Shown: positions 1 to 6,147, counted from the stretch's first letter. The stretch is DNA of 7,644 bases from Chloroflexota bacterium (GCA_963169155.1 CAUJGI010000818.1:1-7644), one strand, 5' to 3'. Program-made: numbers and translations. The notes: generated by a model not told the origin, from the letters alone.

Positions 1-268
1 GTACCCGCATTCGCTGCTGGATTCGCTGGCGGCGGGCAAGCCGGTGCTGGTGAGCCAGGCCATCCCGATGGCCGACACCGTAGCCGAAACCGGCTGTGGC
101 GCGGTGGTGGAGGCCGTGACGCCTGCGGCGATTAGCCAGGCAGTGGCTGAATTGGTGGCGAATTATGAGGGGATGGTGGATACGGCCGTACGCGTCGGTC
201 AGCAGCAGTTTTCCCTGGAAACAATGATCGAATCCTACCGGAGGGTGTACGAGCAGGTCGCGAAGTGA
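1..268 (+). CDS. Glycosyltransferase, C-terminal fragment (5' end outside window)
   Basis: The frame is open from base 2 to a TGA at 266-268, giving 88 residues of a protein whose start lies left of the window. The fragment has the look of the last third of the C-terminal Rossmann domain of a GT-B glycosyltransferase: a helix running into AAGKPVLVS, then a GCGAVVE strand (where the 'G.G..v' nucleotide-sugar-side loop sits in this family), then helices, ending in SLETMIESYRRVYEQV, the usual crossing-back helix of GT4 enzymes. The catalytic E-x7-E region would lie at or before the window edge and is not visible. By my count GC is about 63% (about 70% in the first 120 bases), higher than in the genes to the right. 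It is the only plus-strand gene and converges on the next gene with a 5-nt gap. The glycosyltransferase call is good; donor and acceptor cannot be told. Confidence 0.8.
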   Translation, partial: YPHSLLDSLAAGKPVLVSQAIPMADTVAETGCGAVVEAVTPAAISQAVAELVANYEGMVDTAVRVGQQQFSLETMIESYRRVYEQVAK

Positions 269-273
269 ATGCG

Positions 274-1653
274 TTATCCCTGGCGGCGCTTCCAGTGCCA
301 ATAGTTCCGAACTTCCTGCCAGAAGGCCTGGATCCCTCCCAGCCGTAAGGTTTGCCAGCTTTTTCCCACCAGAGAGCGTGGCTCCGAGTTGGACACGAAG
401 AGGCTACTTTGCTTGTCGGCGGCGAAGTGGGGTGTCTGGCAAAAATCAATCAGCGGCTGCATGACCGTGTTCCACTGGAATTGTGGGGCAACCTGTTGAA
501 AATTTGCGGCCAGCTTGTTTCGCAAATTAGGTGTGTTTACCAGTTCCAAAATGGCCTGGGCTACACCGGCCGCATCACCAGGGGAGACCAAGCGGGCCAG
601 GTCGTGATTGGCTAACAGCTCAGCCAAAACATCCCCTCTGGTCGCCACGGTAGGCAGTCCACACCACAGATGATCCAGCAGGCGCGTCCTAAAGGCAAAG
701 CGCGTTTCGATGTGATCAAGGTGCAGGCTGACTCCAATATCGGCTTCCAGCAGATAGTTGTGACGCTCATCGTAGGCCACCCAGTCGTTGAAAAAGACGC
801 ATTGATCGGTCAGCCCCAAGGTCTGGCTTAACTGCATGGCCTGGGCGACCGCATCAAGTTTGGCAATGGTTTGATACGGCCGTTTAACCCCCATAAAAAA
901 CAGCTTTACATCTTTGCGCTGCTGGTGGATTACATGCATTGCCTGGATAAGGGTGGCGGCGTCCAGCCAGTTCCAAATACCGCCGCCCCACAAAATTACT
1001 TTGTCGTCCACTGCAATGTTTTTGTAGACTCCCTTTAGCACACGCTTTGTCTGCTGGGGCTTTTCTAGGGGCAAGCCAAATGGGACTACATCGATGAGCT
1101 GGCGCAGTGAATGATCTTGCTGGTGCGTTAACGGGTTCACCCGGCCAATCGCCGAAAGAACGCCGAGCCAGTAATCTCGTTGTTTTTCGCTGGCGCACAG
1201 AATGAAATCGGCCGTTGCCAGCTGGGTTTTCAGGCTGGCCAGATCGCGCTCAAAAGTGGTGATGCGCTGCCAATCTTCAGCATCGGCAATTTGCTGTAAA
1301 CCTTCCAGGAGGAAAGTGTTGTACATATCCAGCACCAGGGGTTTGCCCAACTGCCCCAGGAAAGGATAAGCGGTTAGAATGATGCCACGCGTAATGATCA
1401 GATCGCAGCTTTGCACCCCCTGGCGCAGCTCATCTTGAGTATGACAAACATGAAGTTGAATAGGGGAGTTTTGTTCTTTTTGCGGAACAGCAGCCGCGAT
1501 AAGGGGGGGAATAATCAGGCGAACCGGAAAGTGCAGGCTCAAGATCTGAGCAAATTCCCAGACTCTAATTCCAGGCCCAGCCATTGATGACCCTACCACA
1601 TCGCTGCTAATAAGGGCGATGGTGCCCGTTTTACCCTTTCCCTGCTCACTCAT
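274..1653 (-). CDS. GT-B glycosyltransferase with basic/aromatic C-terminal tail
   Basis: This 459-residue protein is probably a cytoplasmic, membrane-associated glycosyltransferase of the group 1/GT4-like superfamily. The N-terminal Rossmann half (about 10-190) has GPGIR at 26-30, a nucleotide-sugar-binding-side loop typical of the family, and a DFILCASEKQRDYW segment at 149-162. The C-terminal half opens with LWGGGIWNWLD (221-231) and carries ETRFAFRTRLLDHLWCGLP at 316-334. This replaces the textbook E-x7-E block: the acidic pair here is E316 and D327. After the domain, about 50 residues form a variable linker and a W/R-rich tail (430-459). I chose the ATG at 1653 rather than the in-frame ATG 14 codons upstream at 1695: it overlaps the stop of the preceding gene by 8 nt, and residues 10 onward (TIALISSDVV) are the expected first beta strand. 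It is the last gene of a three-gene minus-strand operon. No terminator is visible in the 5-nt gap beyond its TAA. Sugar specificity is unknown. Confidence 0.88.
   Translation of the reverse strand: MSEQGKGKTGTIALISSDVVGSSMAGPGIRVWEFAQILSLHFPVRLIIPPLIAAAVPQKEQNSPIQLHVCHTQDELRQGVQSCDLIITRGIILTAYPFLGQLGKPLVLDMYNTFLLEGLQQIADAEDWQRITTFERDLASLKTQLATADFILCASEKQRDYWLGVLSAIGRVNPLTHQQDHSLRQLIDVVPFGLPLEKPQQTKRVLKGVYKNIAVDDKVILWGGGIWNWLDAATLIQAMHVIHQQRKDVKLFFMGVKRPYQTIAKLDAVAQAMQLSQTLGLTDQCVFFNDWVAYDERHNYLLEADIGVSLHLDHIETRFAFRTRLLDHLWCGLPTVATRGDVLAELLANHDLARLVSPGDAAGVAQAILELVNTPNLRNKLAANFQQVAPQFQWNTVMQPLIDFCQTPHFAADKQSSLFVSNSEPRSLVGKSWQTLRLGGIQAFWQEVRNYWHWKRRQG
1646..1653 (-). promoter_or_regulatory. Stop/start overlap between two glycosyltransferase genes
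   Basis: On the minus strand the bases ATGAGTGA hold both the ATG of the downstream glycosyltransferase (1653-1651) and the TGA of the upstream one (1648-1646). The only purine-rich stretch upstream is a weak AGCAGG about 5 nt before the ATG. This arrangement favours translational coupling: a ribosome finishing the upstream gene can restart on the downstream one, keeping the two enzymes in proportion. The overlap is seen directly; coupling is inferred. Confidence 0.6.
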
Positions 1654-2884
1654 TAAGAACCTGCTCGTATACCTGCCGCCACCGGGTTGTAACAATTTCC
1701 CATGTGTAATTTCTTTTCACTTTTTCATGGCCAGCCTGGCCAAGTTTTTGTCTCAATTCACTTGAATTGAGCAAGCGCAGCAATGCGGCTCCGAGTTCAT
1801 CAGGGTTATTATAGGGGATCAGCAGGCCATCTTCCTCTTCGCTAACAACACTGGGTACCGCGCCAACCCGGCAGCCAATGACTGGTTTACTGGCAGCCCA
1901 GGCTTCTATGAAGGCAATGCCAAAGGATTCGTATTGGGAGGGATAGGCAAAAACGTCACAGGCGCTAAAAAGGGCCGGTTTTTCTTCTTCTGAAAAGTTG
2001 TGCTTAAATATGATGCGAGACCGTTCTTCTTCAGATAATCTGGCAGCAATTAACTCTTGCAGCTGTTTGGTGAAGTGAGTTTGGGAACCGGCAATTAGAA
2101 GGCGTGCTTCGGGGATGCGACGCCATACCTTTTTCATGGCTAAAATCAGTGTGTCTACACCTTTGTTTTTCCCCTGTTGGCCAATAAACCCCACCAGAGG
2201 AAAGTCGTTCAGACCATGCTGCTGGCGGAATTTGTCTGCATTTGCTTGCTCATAGGGTTCTATGTCCACGCCTGCCCCAACAACCGCTATTTTCTCAGGT
2301 TGGATAGCCCATTCATTTATCAGATACTCCTTTTCGTAGGTAGATAAGGCGATGTAGGCAGTGGCCTGGCGAATGGCTTCATAAATCATTGGGCGCTGAT
2401 AGTTGTAGGTGTTTAAGGGGTGTAAGGCACCGATAAAGACCACGGGTTTACCCGTGTTTTGGCAGGCCTTGAGAGTAGTAAACATGTGTAAAAGGGGAAA
2501 CGCCGCTGCCGCTACGATATCGCATTGTGCCATTTCAATGGCCTGGCGCAGGCCGGGCAAAATTGGTCCATTGTAAACGGTTCGCAGGTATTGATTGCCG
2601 GGAAGGCGCAGGTGGTGGGCAAGCCGCTGAAGGTGGAAAAGCGGCTTGCCCAGACGGTTAAAAACGGCGAAGCGACGAATGTTTACGTCATTTAACTGCG
2701 AAACTCCGGCAGGCAGCCGGGGCTGAGAAGGATCGACAAACAGCTCGTTGTTGTGGCCATCGGCCGTAAAAACGGTCACGCGATCACGGTACGCACTGGC
2801 AAGATTTTCCGATACTCGTTGGATGAGTCGTTCGCTTCCGCCTAGTGCTGGGTAGTAACCGTGTACGACGTGCAAAACATCCAT
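1646..2884 (-). CDS. Family 4 glycosyltransferase (retaining GT-B)
   Basis: This 412-residue protein has the normal full length for a GT4 enzyme. It would transfer a sugar from a nucleotide-activated donor to a growing glycan at the cytoplasmic membrane face. The N-terminus MDVLHVVHGYYPALGGSE is the classic GT4 first strand and GGSE/GGIE loop (residues 15-18). GAGVD (203-207) marks the inter-domain hinge, and GFIGQQGKNKGVDTLI (232-247) is the phosphate-binding start of the donor domain. ESFGIAFIE (319-327) is a complete E-x7-E motif with E319 and E327, and the chain closes with the usual YTWEIVTTRWRQVYEQV helix. The ATG at 2884 lies 9 nt after the stop of the secreted-protein gene and has no Shine-Dalgarno-like purine run before it (CAAACCAAA precedes the ATG). 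The N-terminal motif still fixes the start, so translation probably relies on reinitiation. The gene carries two unusually good inverted repeats, at 1752-1771 and 2616-2652. Donor and acceptor sugars cannot be read from the sequence. Confidence 0.93.
   Translation of the reverse strand: MDVLHVVHGYYPALGGSERLIQRVSENLASAYRDRVTVFTADGHNNELFVDPSQPRLPAGVSQLNDVNIRRFAVFNRLGKPLFHLQRLAHHLRLPGNQYLRTVYNGPILPGLRQAIEMAQCDIVAAAAFPLLHMFTTLKACQNTGKPVVFIGALHPLNTYNYQRPMIYEAIRQATAYIALSTYEKEYLINEWAIQPEKIAVVGAGVDIEPYEQANADKFRQQHGLNDFPLVGFIGQQGKNKGVDTLILAMKKVWRRIPEARLLIAGSQTHFTKQLQELIAARLSEEERSRIIFKHNFSEEEKPALFSACDVFAYPSQYESFGIAFIEAWAASKPVIGCRVGAVPSVVSEEEDGLLIPYNNPDELGAALLRLLNSSELRQKLGQAGHEKVKRNYTWEIVTTRWRQVYEQVLNE
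1752..1771. repeat. 9-bp perfect inverted repeat within coding sequence
   Basis: The arms CTCAATTCA (1752-1760) and TGAATTGAG (1763-1771) are perfect reverse complements around a 2-nt centre. The site lies in the GT4 gene, over residues 372-378 (LNSSELR). With so short a centre it would act as a near-palindromic DNA site, or as a hairpin of about 7 bp after opening a loop. No T-run follows on either strand, so it is not a standard terminator. Confidence 0.55.
2616..2652. repeat. 13-bp perfect inverted repeat (GC-rich hairpin) within coding sequence
   Basis: The left arm TGGGCAAGCCGCT (2616-2628) and right arm AGCGGCTTGCCCA (2640-2652) are perfect reverse complements separated by 11 nt. The site lies in the GT4 gene over residues 78-90 (LGKPLFHLQRLAH). 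In mRNA it would form a stable stem with nine G-C pairs. Neither strand has a U-run after the stem, so it does not look like an intrinsic terminator. Gene-scale reading found no second copy in the window. Confidence 0.8.
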
Positions 2885-2893
2885 TTTGGTTTG

Positions 2894-4768
2894 TTATCTG
2901 TTTATTTGCGGTAAATAAACAGACGTGAGGTCATCCACTATTTTTACGGTGATAGAAACCTCTTCTGGGCTGTTGGCGACGGGATTACCAGCGGCCGTTC
3001 CCGTTACAGTCACTGTGTAAGTATGATCGCCTAGAGAAAGTCCGGTCGTATCAATCGTTATTTGGCTCGATGTGCTTAGGGATAGTGAGCCACTGTTCGG
3101 TGAGGCGGTGACCCTCCCGCTGCTGGTGGTGACAGACCACGAAATAGGGCTGCTGCCACCGTTATTTAACTGAAGATTGAACTTTATCGGCGAGTTATCT
3201 CCGAATTCGTGTAAAAAGAGGAAAGAGTCTGACGCTACAGAAAGGTAAGGTGGCAGAGGGGATGTGCCTTGATTAAATTGATTTTGCCGAAAAACAGGCC
3301 AGGGCATTTTGCCATTGGCGCTGCCGGAAAAATCCCAGGCGTGAATCATGCCGGAGGAGCCGCCACTGTTGGCGCCGCCGACGACCAGTTCTACATCGCC
3401 ATCGCCATCAATATCGCCAATGGCTGGAGAAGAGTTTAGCGAAAAGCTGGTGCCTAAATTCCATTCCCCGGGCTGAGTTGCATAATTAGATCGTGTTAGC
3501 TGATTGCCGTTTTTATCCCAGGCGACTACGTCCCAGGTAGAAACGAGGAACACTTCAATATTGCCATCACCATCTACATCGGCGGCAACCGGGGAGGCGA
3601 GTGTTGCCAGGGAGGCCCCGCCGGGCGTTACCGGGGTAACCGGCCAGCCTGGCACCTGGCTGCCGTTGCTGTTTAGGGCATGAACCTTACCATCTGAGGA
3701 GTTGATAATGAGTTCTAGCTGCCCATCATTGTCCAGATCGGCTAAAGCGGGCGAACCCCAGGTGTAGCCACCCAATGTTACCGGCCAACCCGTCAAAGCG
3801 TTGCCGTTTCGGTCCCAGCCATTGACATACTTGCCCACACCTGGCGTACAGCCATCTGGATGGCCGCAGCTTGGATTACCCCAAAAGTATCCGGTACCCA
3901 CAAGGATATCTGCCCAGCCGTTGCCGGTAAAATCGCCCAGAGCCGGTGATGAATAGATGACTTCGTTAACCAATTTGGGGAAGCCAGGCAGTTGATTACC
4001 GTCTCTATCAAAAGCAAGAATGCGCCCCCCTTTGATGATGCTTTTGGTCGCGTCATCATTGCTGTCGGTGCCGATGATAATGTCGAGACGGCTGTCTCGA
4101 TCAATATCCAAAATCGAAGGCGATGACCAAACCGTATCGTAGGTATCTACGCTCCATACGGACGTGCAGTCATGGTTTATCAGATGGACTTTGGCATCCC
4201 AGCCGCCAAATGCAATTTCCATTTTTCCCCCATCGTTCTGATCTACATCGGCCACGGCTGGCGAAGACCAGACACCGTCACGCCAGCCGTCTAGTCGAAA
4301 ATCCCCCGATGCATAGGTGCATTGGAGATTTCCCTGGTGACTAATAACATAAAGTCCGCCATGGGCATTAGGGGTAAAGGTGCTGCCTGCGCCAACGATT
4401 ACTTCACTATGTCCATCACCGTCAATATCCGCAATTGCGGCTTTCCCTTCGATGGCGGCACTGCCTGTGTCGTATTCCCACAGTTTGCTGCCGGTGCCCC
4501 GGTAAGCGTAAACTTTGCCGTCGGAACCACCTACGACGATATCGTCAATATTATCGCCATTTACATCGCCAAGCGCTACGGACGCAAACCGGATACGCTC
4601 GCCAGAGAGGGTGACAGGAAATCCGGCCTGTTTATTTACTGAGTTGGGCTCGGCAGCGACAGGGGATGGCGCCAGTGGACCTGGATTGACAAAATTGGTG
4701 AGAACAACGATGACGATCAGTAAAAGCAAACTATTGAGTGGTAACAATTTGTGCTGCCTAACTTTCAT
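2894..4768 (-). CDS. Secreted FG-GAP/VCBS-repeat beta-propeller protein with C-terminal Ig-like domain
   Basis: This 624-residue protein is exported. A basic start (MKVRQHK) and a hydrophobic stretch (about 8-27) form a Sec signal peptide, with probable cleavage after V-A-A at 37-39. Residues 62-493 hold eight FG-GAP-like repeats. Each has a DxDxDG-type acidic loop, probably calcium-binding, starting at D68, D114, D174, D221, D279, D344, D397 and D452, followed by a (E/D)-(I/V/L)-(I/V/F)-G-type strand and often a W-D/F-D 'KVHALN'-type strand. This is the integrin-alpha-like beta-propeller pattern; two loops (221, 279) are degenerate. Residues about 503-611 form a beta-rich domain of the BACON/Ig-like kind (NGGSSPISWSV, later DHTYTVTVTG). 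The protein ends in VYLPQINR, a possible surface-sorting tail. There is no enzyme motif. It probably binds a ligand, glycan or partner outside the cell. AAGGA lies 8 nt before the ATG and supports the start. The gene heads an operon with two glycosyltransferases. It could also be a lectin or adhesin subunit. Confidence 0.9.
   Translation of the reverse strand: MKVRQHKLLPLNSLLLLIVIVVLTNFVNPGPLAPSPVAAEPNSVNKQAGFPVTLSGERIRFASVALGDVNGDNIDDIVVGGSDGKVYAYRGTGSKLWEYDTGSAAIEGKAAIADIDGDGHSEVIVGAGSTFTPNAHGGLYVISHQGNLQCTYASGDFRLDGWRDGVWSSPAVADVDQNDGGKMEIAFGGWDAKVHLINHDCTSVWSVDTYDTVWSSPSILDIDRDSRLDIIIGTDSNDDATKSIIKGGRILAFDRDGNQLPGFPKLVNEVIYSSPALGDFTGNGWADILVGTGYFWGNPSCGHPDGCTPGVGKYVNGWDRNGNALTGWPVTLGGYTWGSPALADLDNDGQLELIINSSDGKVHALNSNGSQVPGWPVTPVTPGGASLATLASPVAADVDGDGNIEVFLVSTWDVVAWDKNGNQLTRSNYATQPGEWNLGTSFSLNSSPAIGDIDGDGDVELVVGGANSGGSSGMIHAWDFSGSANGKMPWPVFRQNQFNQGTSPLPPYLSVASDSFLFLHEFGDNSPIKFNLQLNNGGSSPISWSVTTSSGRVTASPNSGSLSLSTSSQITIDTTGLSLGDHTYTVTVTGTAAGNPVANSPEEVSITVKIVDDLTSVYLPQINR
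3290..4585 (-). repeat. Eight FG-GAP/VCBS repeat units (encoded beta-propeller blades)
   Basis: The segment encodes residues 62-493 of the secreted protein. Successive acidic loops are 46 to 65 residues apart. Clean copies are DIDGDGHSE (114-122), DLDNDGQLE (344-352), DVDGDGNIE (397-405) and DIDGDGDVE (452-460). DVNGDNIDD (68-76) is close to these. DVDQNDGGKME (174-184) has a 2-residue insertion, while DIDRDSRLD (221-229) and DFTGNGWAD (279-287) have lost acidic positions. At DNA level this gives recurring, imperfect ATCGCCATC-like runs on the plus strand. The copies differ enough that they are an old protein repeat, not a recent tandem duplication. Confidence 0.85.
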
Positions 4769-4984
4769 AACACCTTTCCTTTTACAACCTGGGTTTTACA
4801 TAACGATACGACGCTTTGTTGAATGGTTCCAGCTAAACAAGTGAGAAGTTTAAAATGTTTTGTAACTTCAGGGGAAGATGCTAATTGTCCTTTTAAGCGA
4901 ATCACGAAAAGCTGTTTCCCAGGCTGCTTTTTTTGCGCACTGCTCAACATGGAGAATTGGCTGCAACACGGCTAACCGAGACGC
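4769..4984. other. Intergenic gap between methyltransferase and beta-propeller genes
   Basis: This 216-nt gap lies upstream of the secreted-protein gene and downstream of the methyltransferase. It is the likeliest place for a promoter driving the three-gene operon on its left, but I see no convincing -35/-10 pair on the minus strand. A weak AAAAGC...GCTTTT inverted repeat around 4916-4938 has a run of seven Ts on the plus strand only, where no gene needs ending. Short ORFs crossing the gap show no recognisable protein features. Confidence 0.4.
4773..4781 (-). promoter_or_regulatory. Shine-Dalgarno site of the secreted-protein gene
   Basis: On the minus strand AAGGAAAGG precedes the ATG at 4768, with the AAGGA part 8 nt from the start codon. 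It is the clearest ribosome-binding site in the window and fixes the start that leaves a standard signal peptide. The next gene in the operon has none, so initiation into this operon probably depends mostly on this site. Confidence 0.7.
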
Positions 4985-5977
4985 TTATTCGGGCTTACGG
5001 GCCAGCATGGTTAAAGGCATGTTGGCCACAAGATGCAAGAATGGAAGCATCGGGCCGGCAATGAGCTTTTGCCCAAGCGAGTAACGCCATAGGGGCAGCA
5101 GAATGTACTGCCCTAGCCGACCAAATCGATGCACAATTTGATGGGGATTTGTGTTCAGTTCATCCTTAACTACTGGAGACAAAAAGATTTGAGGTGTTAA
5201 CCCAGCCTCTCTGGCTGCTTGTAAATACTCTCGTAAAGAGTAGATGTTTTCGTTGATGCCGTGCTCAATTTCGACACAGCCATCCAAGGCATTTTTTTGC
5301 CGTATGCCGCGCACTGGTTCGTTGATGAGAATAACGAGCCCACCCGGTTTTAAGGCATCAGCCATCTCTTTTACGGCACGTTTTGGATCAGAGGTGTGGT
5401 GGAGCGTGGCGGTCATGAAGGCGATATCAAAGGTTTCAGGGCGAACGGGCAAATTGTTCATATCGCCAATCATTCGTTCAAAGTAGATTGCGTCGTGTTC
5501 CAGAAAAATATCGGCCGTTTCCAGGCCAATGAACCGTTCTGTCAGAATGTCCAGGCCAATTGCATAGCTGGCCCCAGCCAAAACCATATGGCGAGTGGAC
5601 CAGCAGCGTCCGGCCCCGATGTCCAGCACTTTTTTCCCCTGAAAATTTACTTTTTCCATGATGTCATCAAAACTTCTGGCGACACTGACCCACAAGTTGT
5701 CTTCGCCGTAGTGGGGGAGCTGTAACATTGTGTTGACCAGTTCTTCAGAGGTTTCACCGAGCAGCTCGCTCCAGCCTTGTTGTTCGTTTTGGATGGTTTG
5801 GTCTGGATTGGGCATGAGATCCACAATGCCCTTGGCAACAGGAAACTTGCTGCCGCACGCGGCGCAGGTGAGCTGGCCTTCCCGAATTTCGCGGGTGTTG
5901 GTTACGGCCGTTTCCACCTCAAAAGCCATTTTTTTACAAATCGGGCAGCAAATGTGGTTTAAGAGTTCCTCGCGCAT
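4985..5977 (-). CDS. Class I SAM-dependent methyltransferase with N-terminal Trm112-like zinc ribbon
   Basis: This 330-residue protein transfers a methyl group from S-adenosylmethionine; the substrate is unknown, and a sugar or glycan-lipid is a reasonable guess from context. Residues 8-58 are a Trm112-like zinc ribbon: C11-x2-C14 and C38-x2-C41, followed by FPVAKGIVDLMP. The Rossmann methyltransferase domain follows. Motif I is VLDIGAGRCWSTRH (117-130), with D143 in GLDILTE as the ribose-binding acidic residue at the end of strand 2. GDMNNLP (171-177) is the adenine-side loop, FDIAFMTATLHH (183-194) is motif IV in the UbiE/Methyltransf_11 style, and LKPGGLVILINEP (209-221) follows. Residues about 289-325 are hydrophobic with few charges and might lie on the membrane. 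A purine run AAGGG about 11 nt before the ATG supports the start. Gaps of 170 and 216 nt on either side leave open whether it has its own transcript. Methylation of O-antigen-type sugars is a common role for such neighbours, but this is not proven here. Confidence 0.9.
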   Translation of the reverse strand: MREELLNHICCPICKKMAFEVETAVTNTREIREGQLTCAACGSKFPVAKGIVDLMPNPDQTIQNEQQGWSELLGETSEELVNTMLQLPHYGEDNLWVSVARSFDDIMEKVNFQGKKVLDIGAGRCWSTRHMVLAGASYAIGLDILTERFIGLETADIFLEHDAIYFERMIGDMNNLPVRPETFDIAFMTATLHHTSDPKRAVKEMADALKPGGLVILINEPVRGIRQKNALDGCVEIEHGINENIYSLREYLQAAREAGLTPQIFLSPVVKDELNTNPHQIVHRFGRLGQYILLPLWRYSLGQKLIAGPMLPFLHLVANMPLTMLARKPE

Positions 5978-6147
5978 AAGTTTTTTATCCCTTTTGATAT
6001 CAGGTGTATCTCAACCAAGTGAGGCAGAAGATCGGAGAGTTTAGTAATGGAATTGTTTATCAGTTCCCAATTAGAAACCTTTTGCATTTGCCAGCACGCA
6101 GTGCATTCAAAACTATCAGCTTTTTCATCTAAAAATTTGTTTTGTTG
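5978..6147. other. AT-rich intergenic gap between glycosyltransferase and methyltransferase genes
   Basis: These 170 nt are clearly richer in A/T than the flanking genes and lie upstream of the methyltransferase. I could not find a good minus-strand promoter: TTGGGA followed 18 nt later by TACTAA matches the consensus poorly. A small GCAC/GTGC hairpin lies around 6095-6105. No U-tailed stem marks a terminator for the glycosyltransferase gene, so read-through into the methyltransferase is possible. No ORF with protein-like character is present. Confidence 0.4.

Noticed and set aside
2441..2460. Hairpin CACGGG-TTTA-CCCGTG followed by TTTT on the plus strand.
   Set aside because: A 6-bp stem is common by chance. 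It lies inside the minus-strand GT4 gene on NTGKPV codons, and no plus-strand transcript is evident.
3627..3640. Small palindrome GTTACC-GG-GGTAAC in the propeller gene.
   Set aside because: It arises from the repeated P-V-T codons of PVTPVT and is short; no reason to see a binding site.
4123..4844. Three overlapping plus-strand ORFs opposite the secreted-protein gene (73, 106 and 109 codons).
   Set aside because: They are shadows of the repetitive, G/C-periodic coding sequence on the other strand; their translations show no domain, signal peptide or sensible start site.
4916..4938. Stem AAAAGC...GCTTTT followed by seven Ts on the plus strand, like a terminator.
   Set aside because: The stem is A/T-rich and short with unpaired interior, and the T-run faces the wrong way for the minus-strand methyltransferase gene.
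5978..6147. Search for a sigma-70 promoter, riboswitch or small RNA in the AT-rich gap.
   Set aside because: No -35/-10 pair with good matches and spacing, and no extended conserved-looking stem set, could be found by eye.
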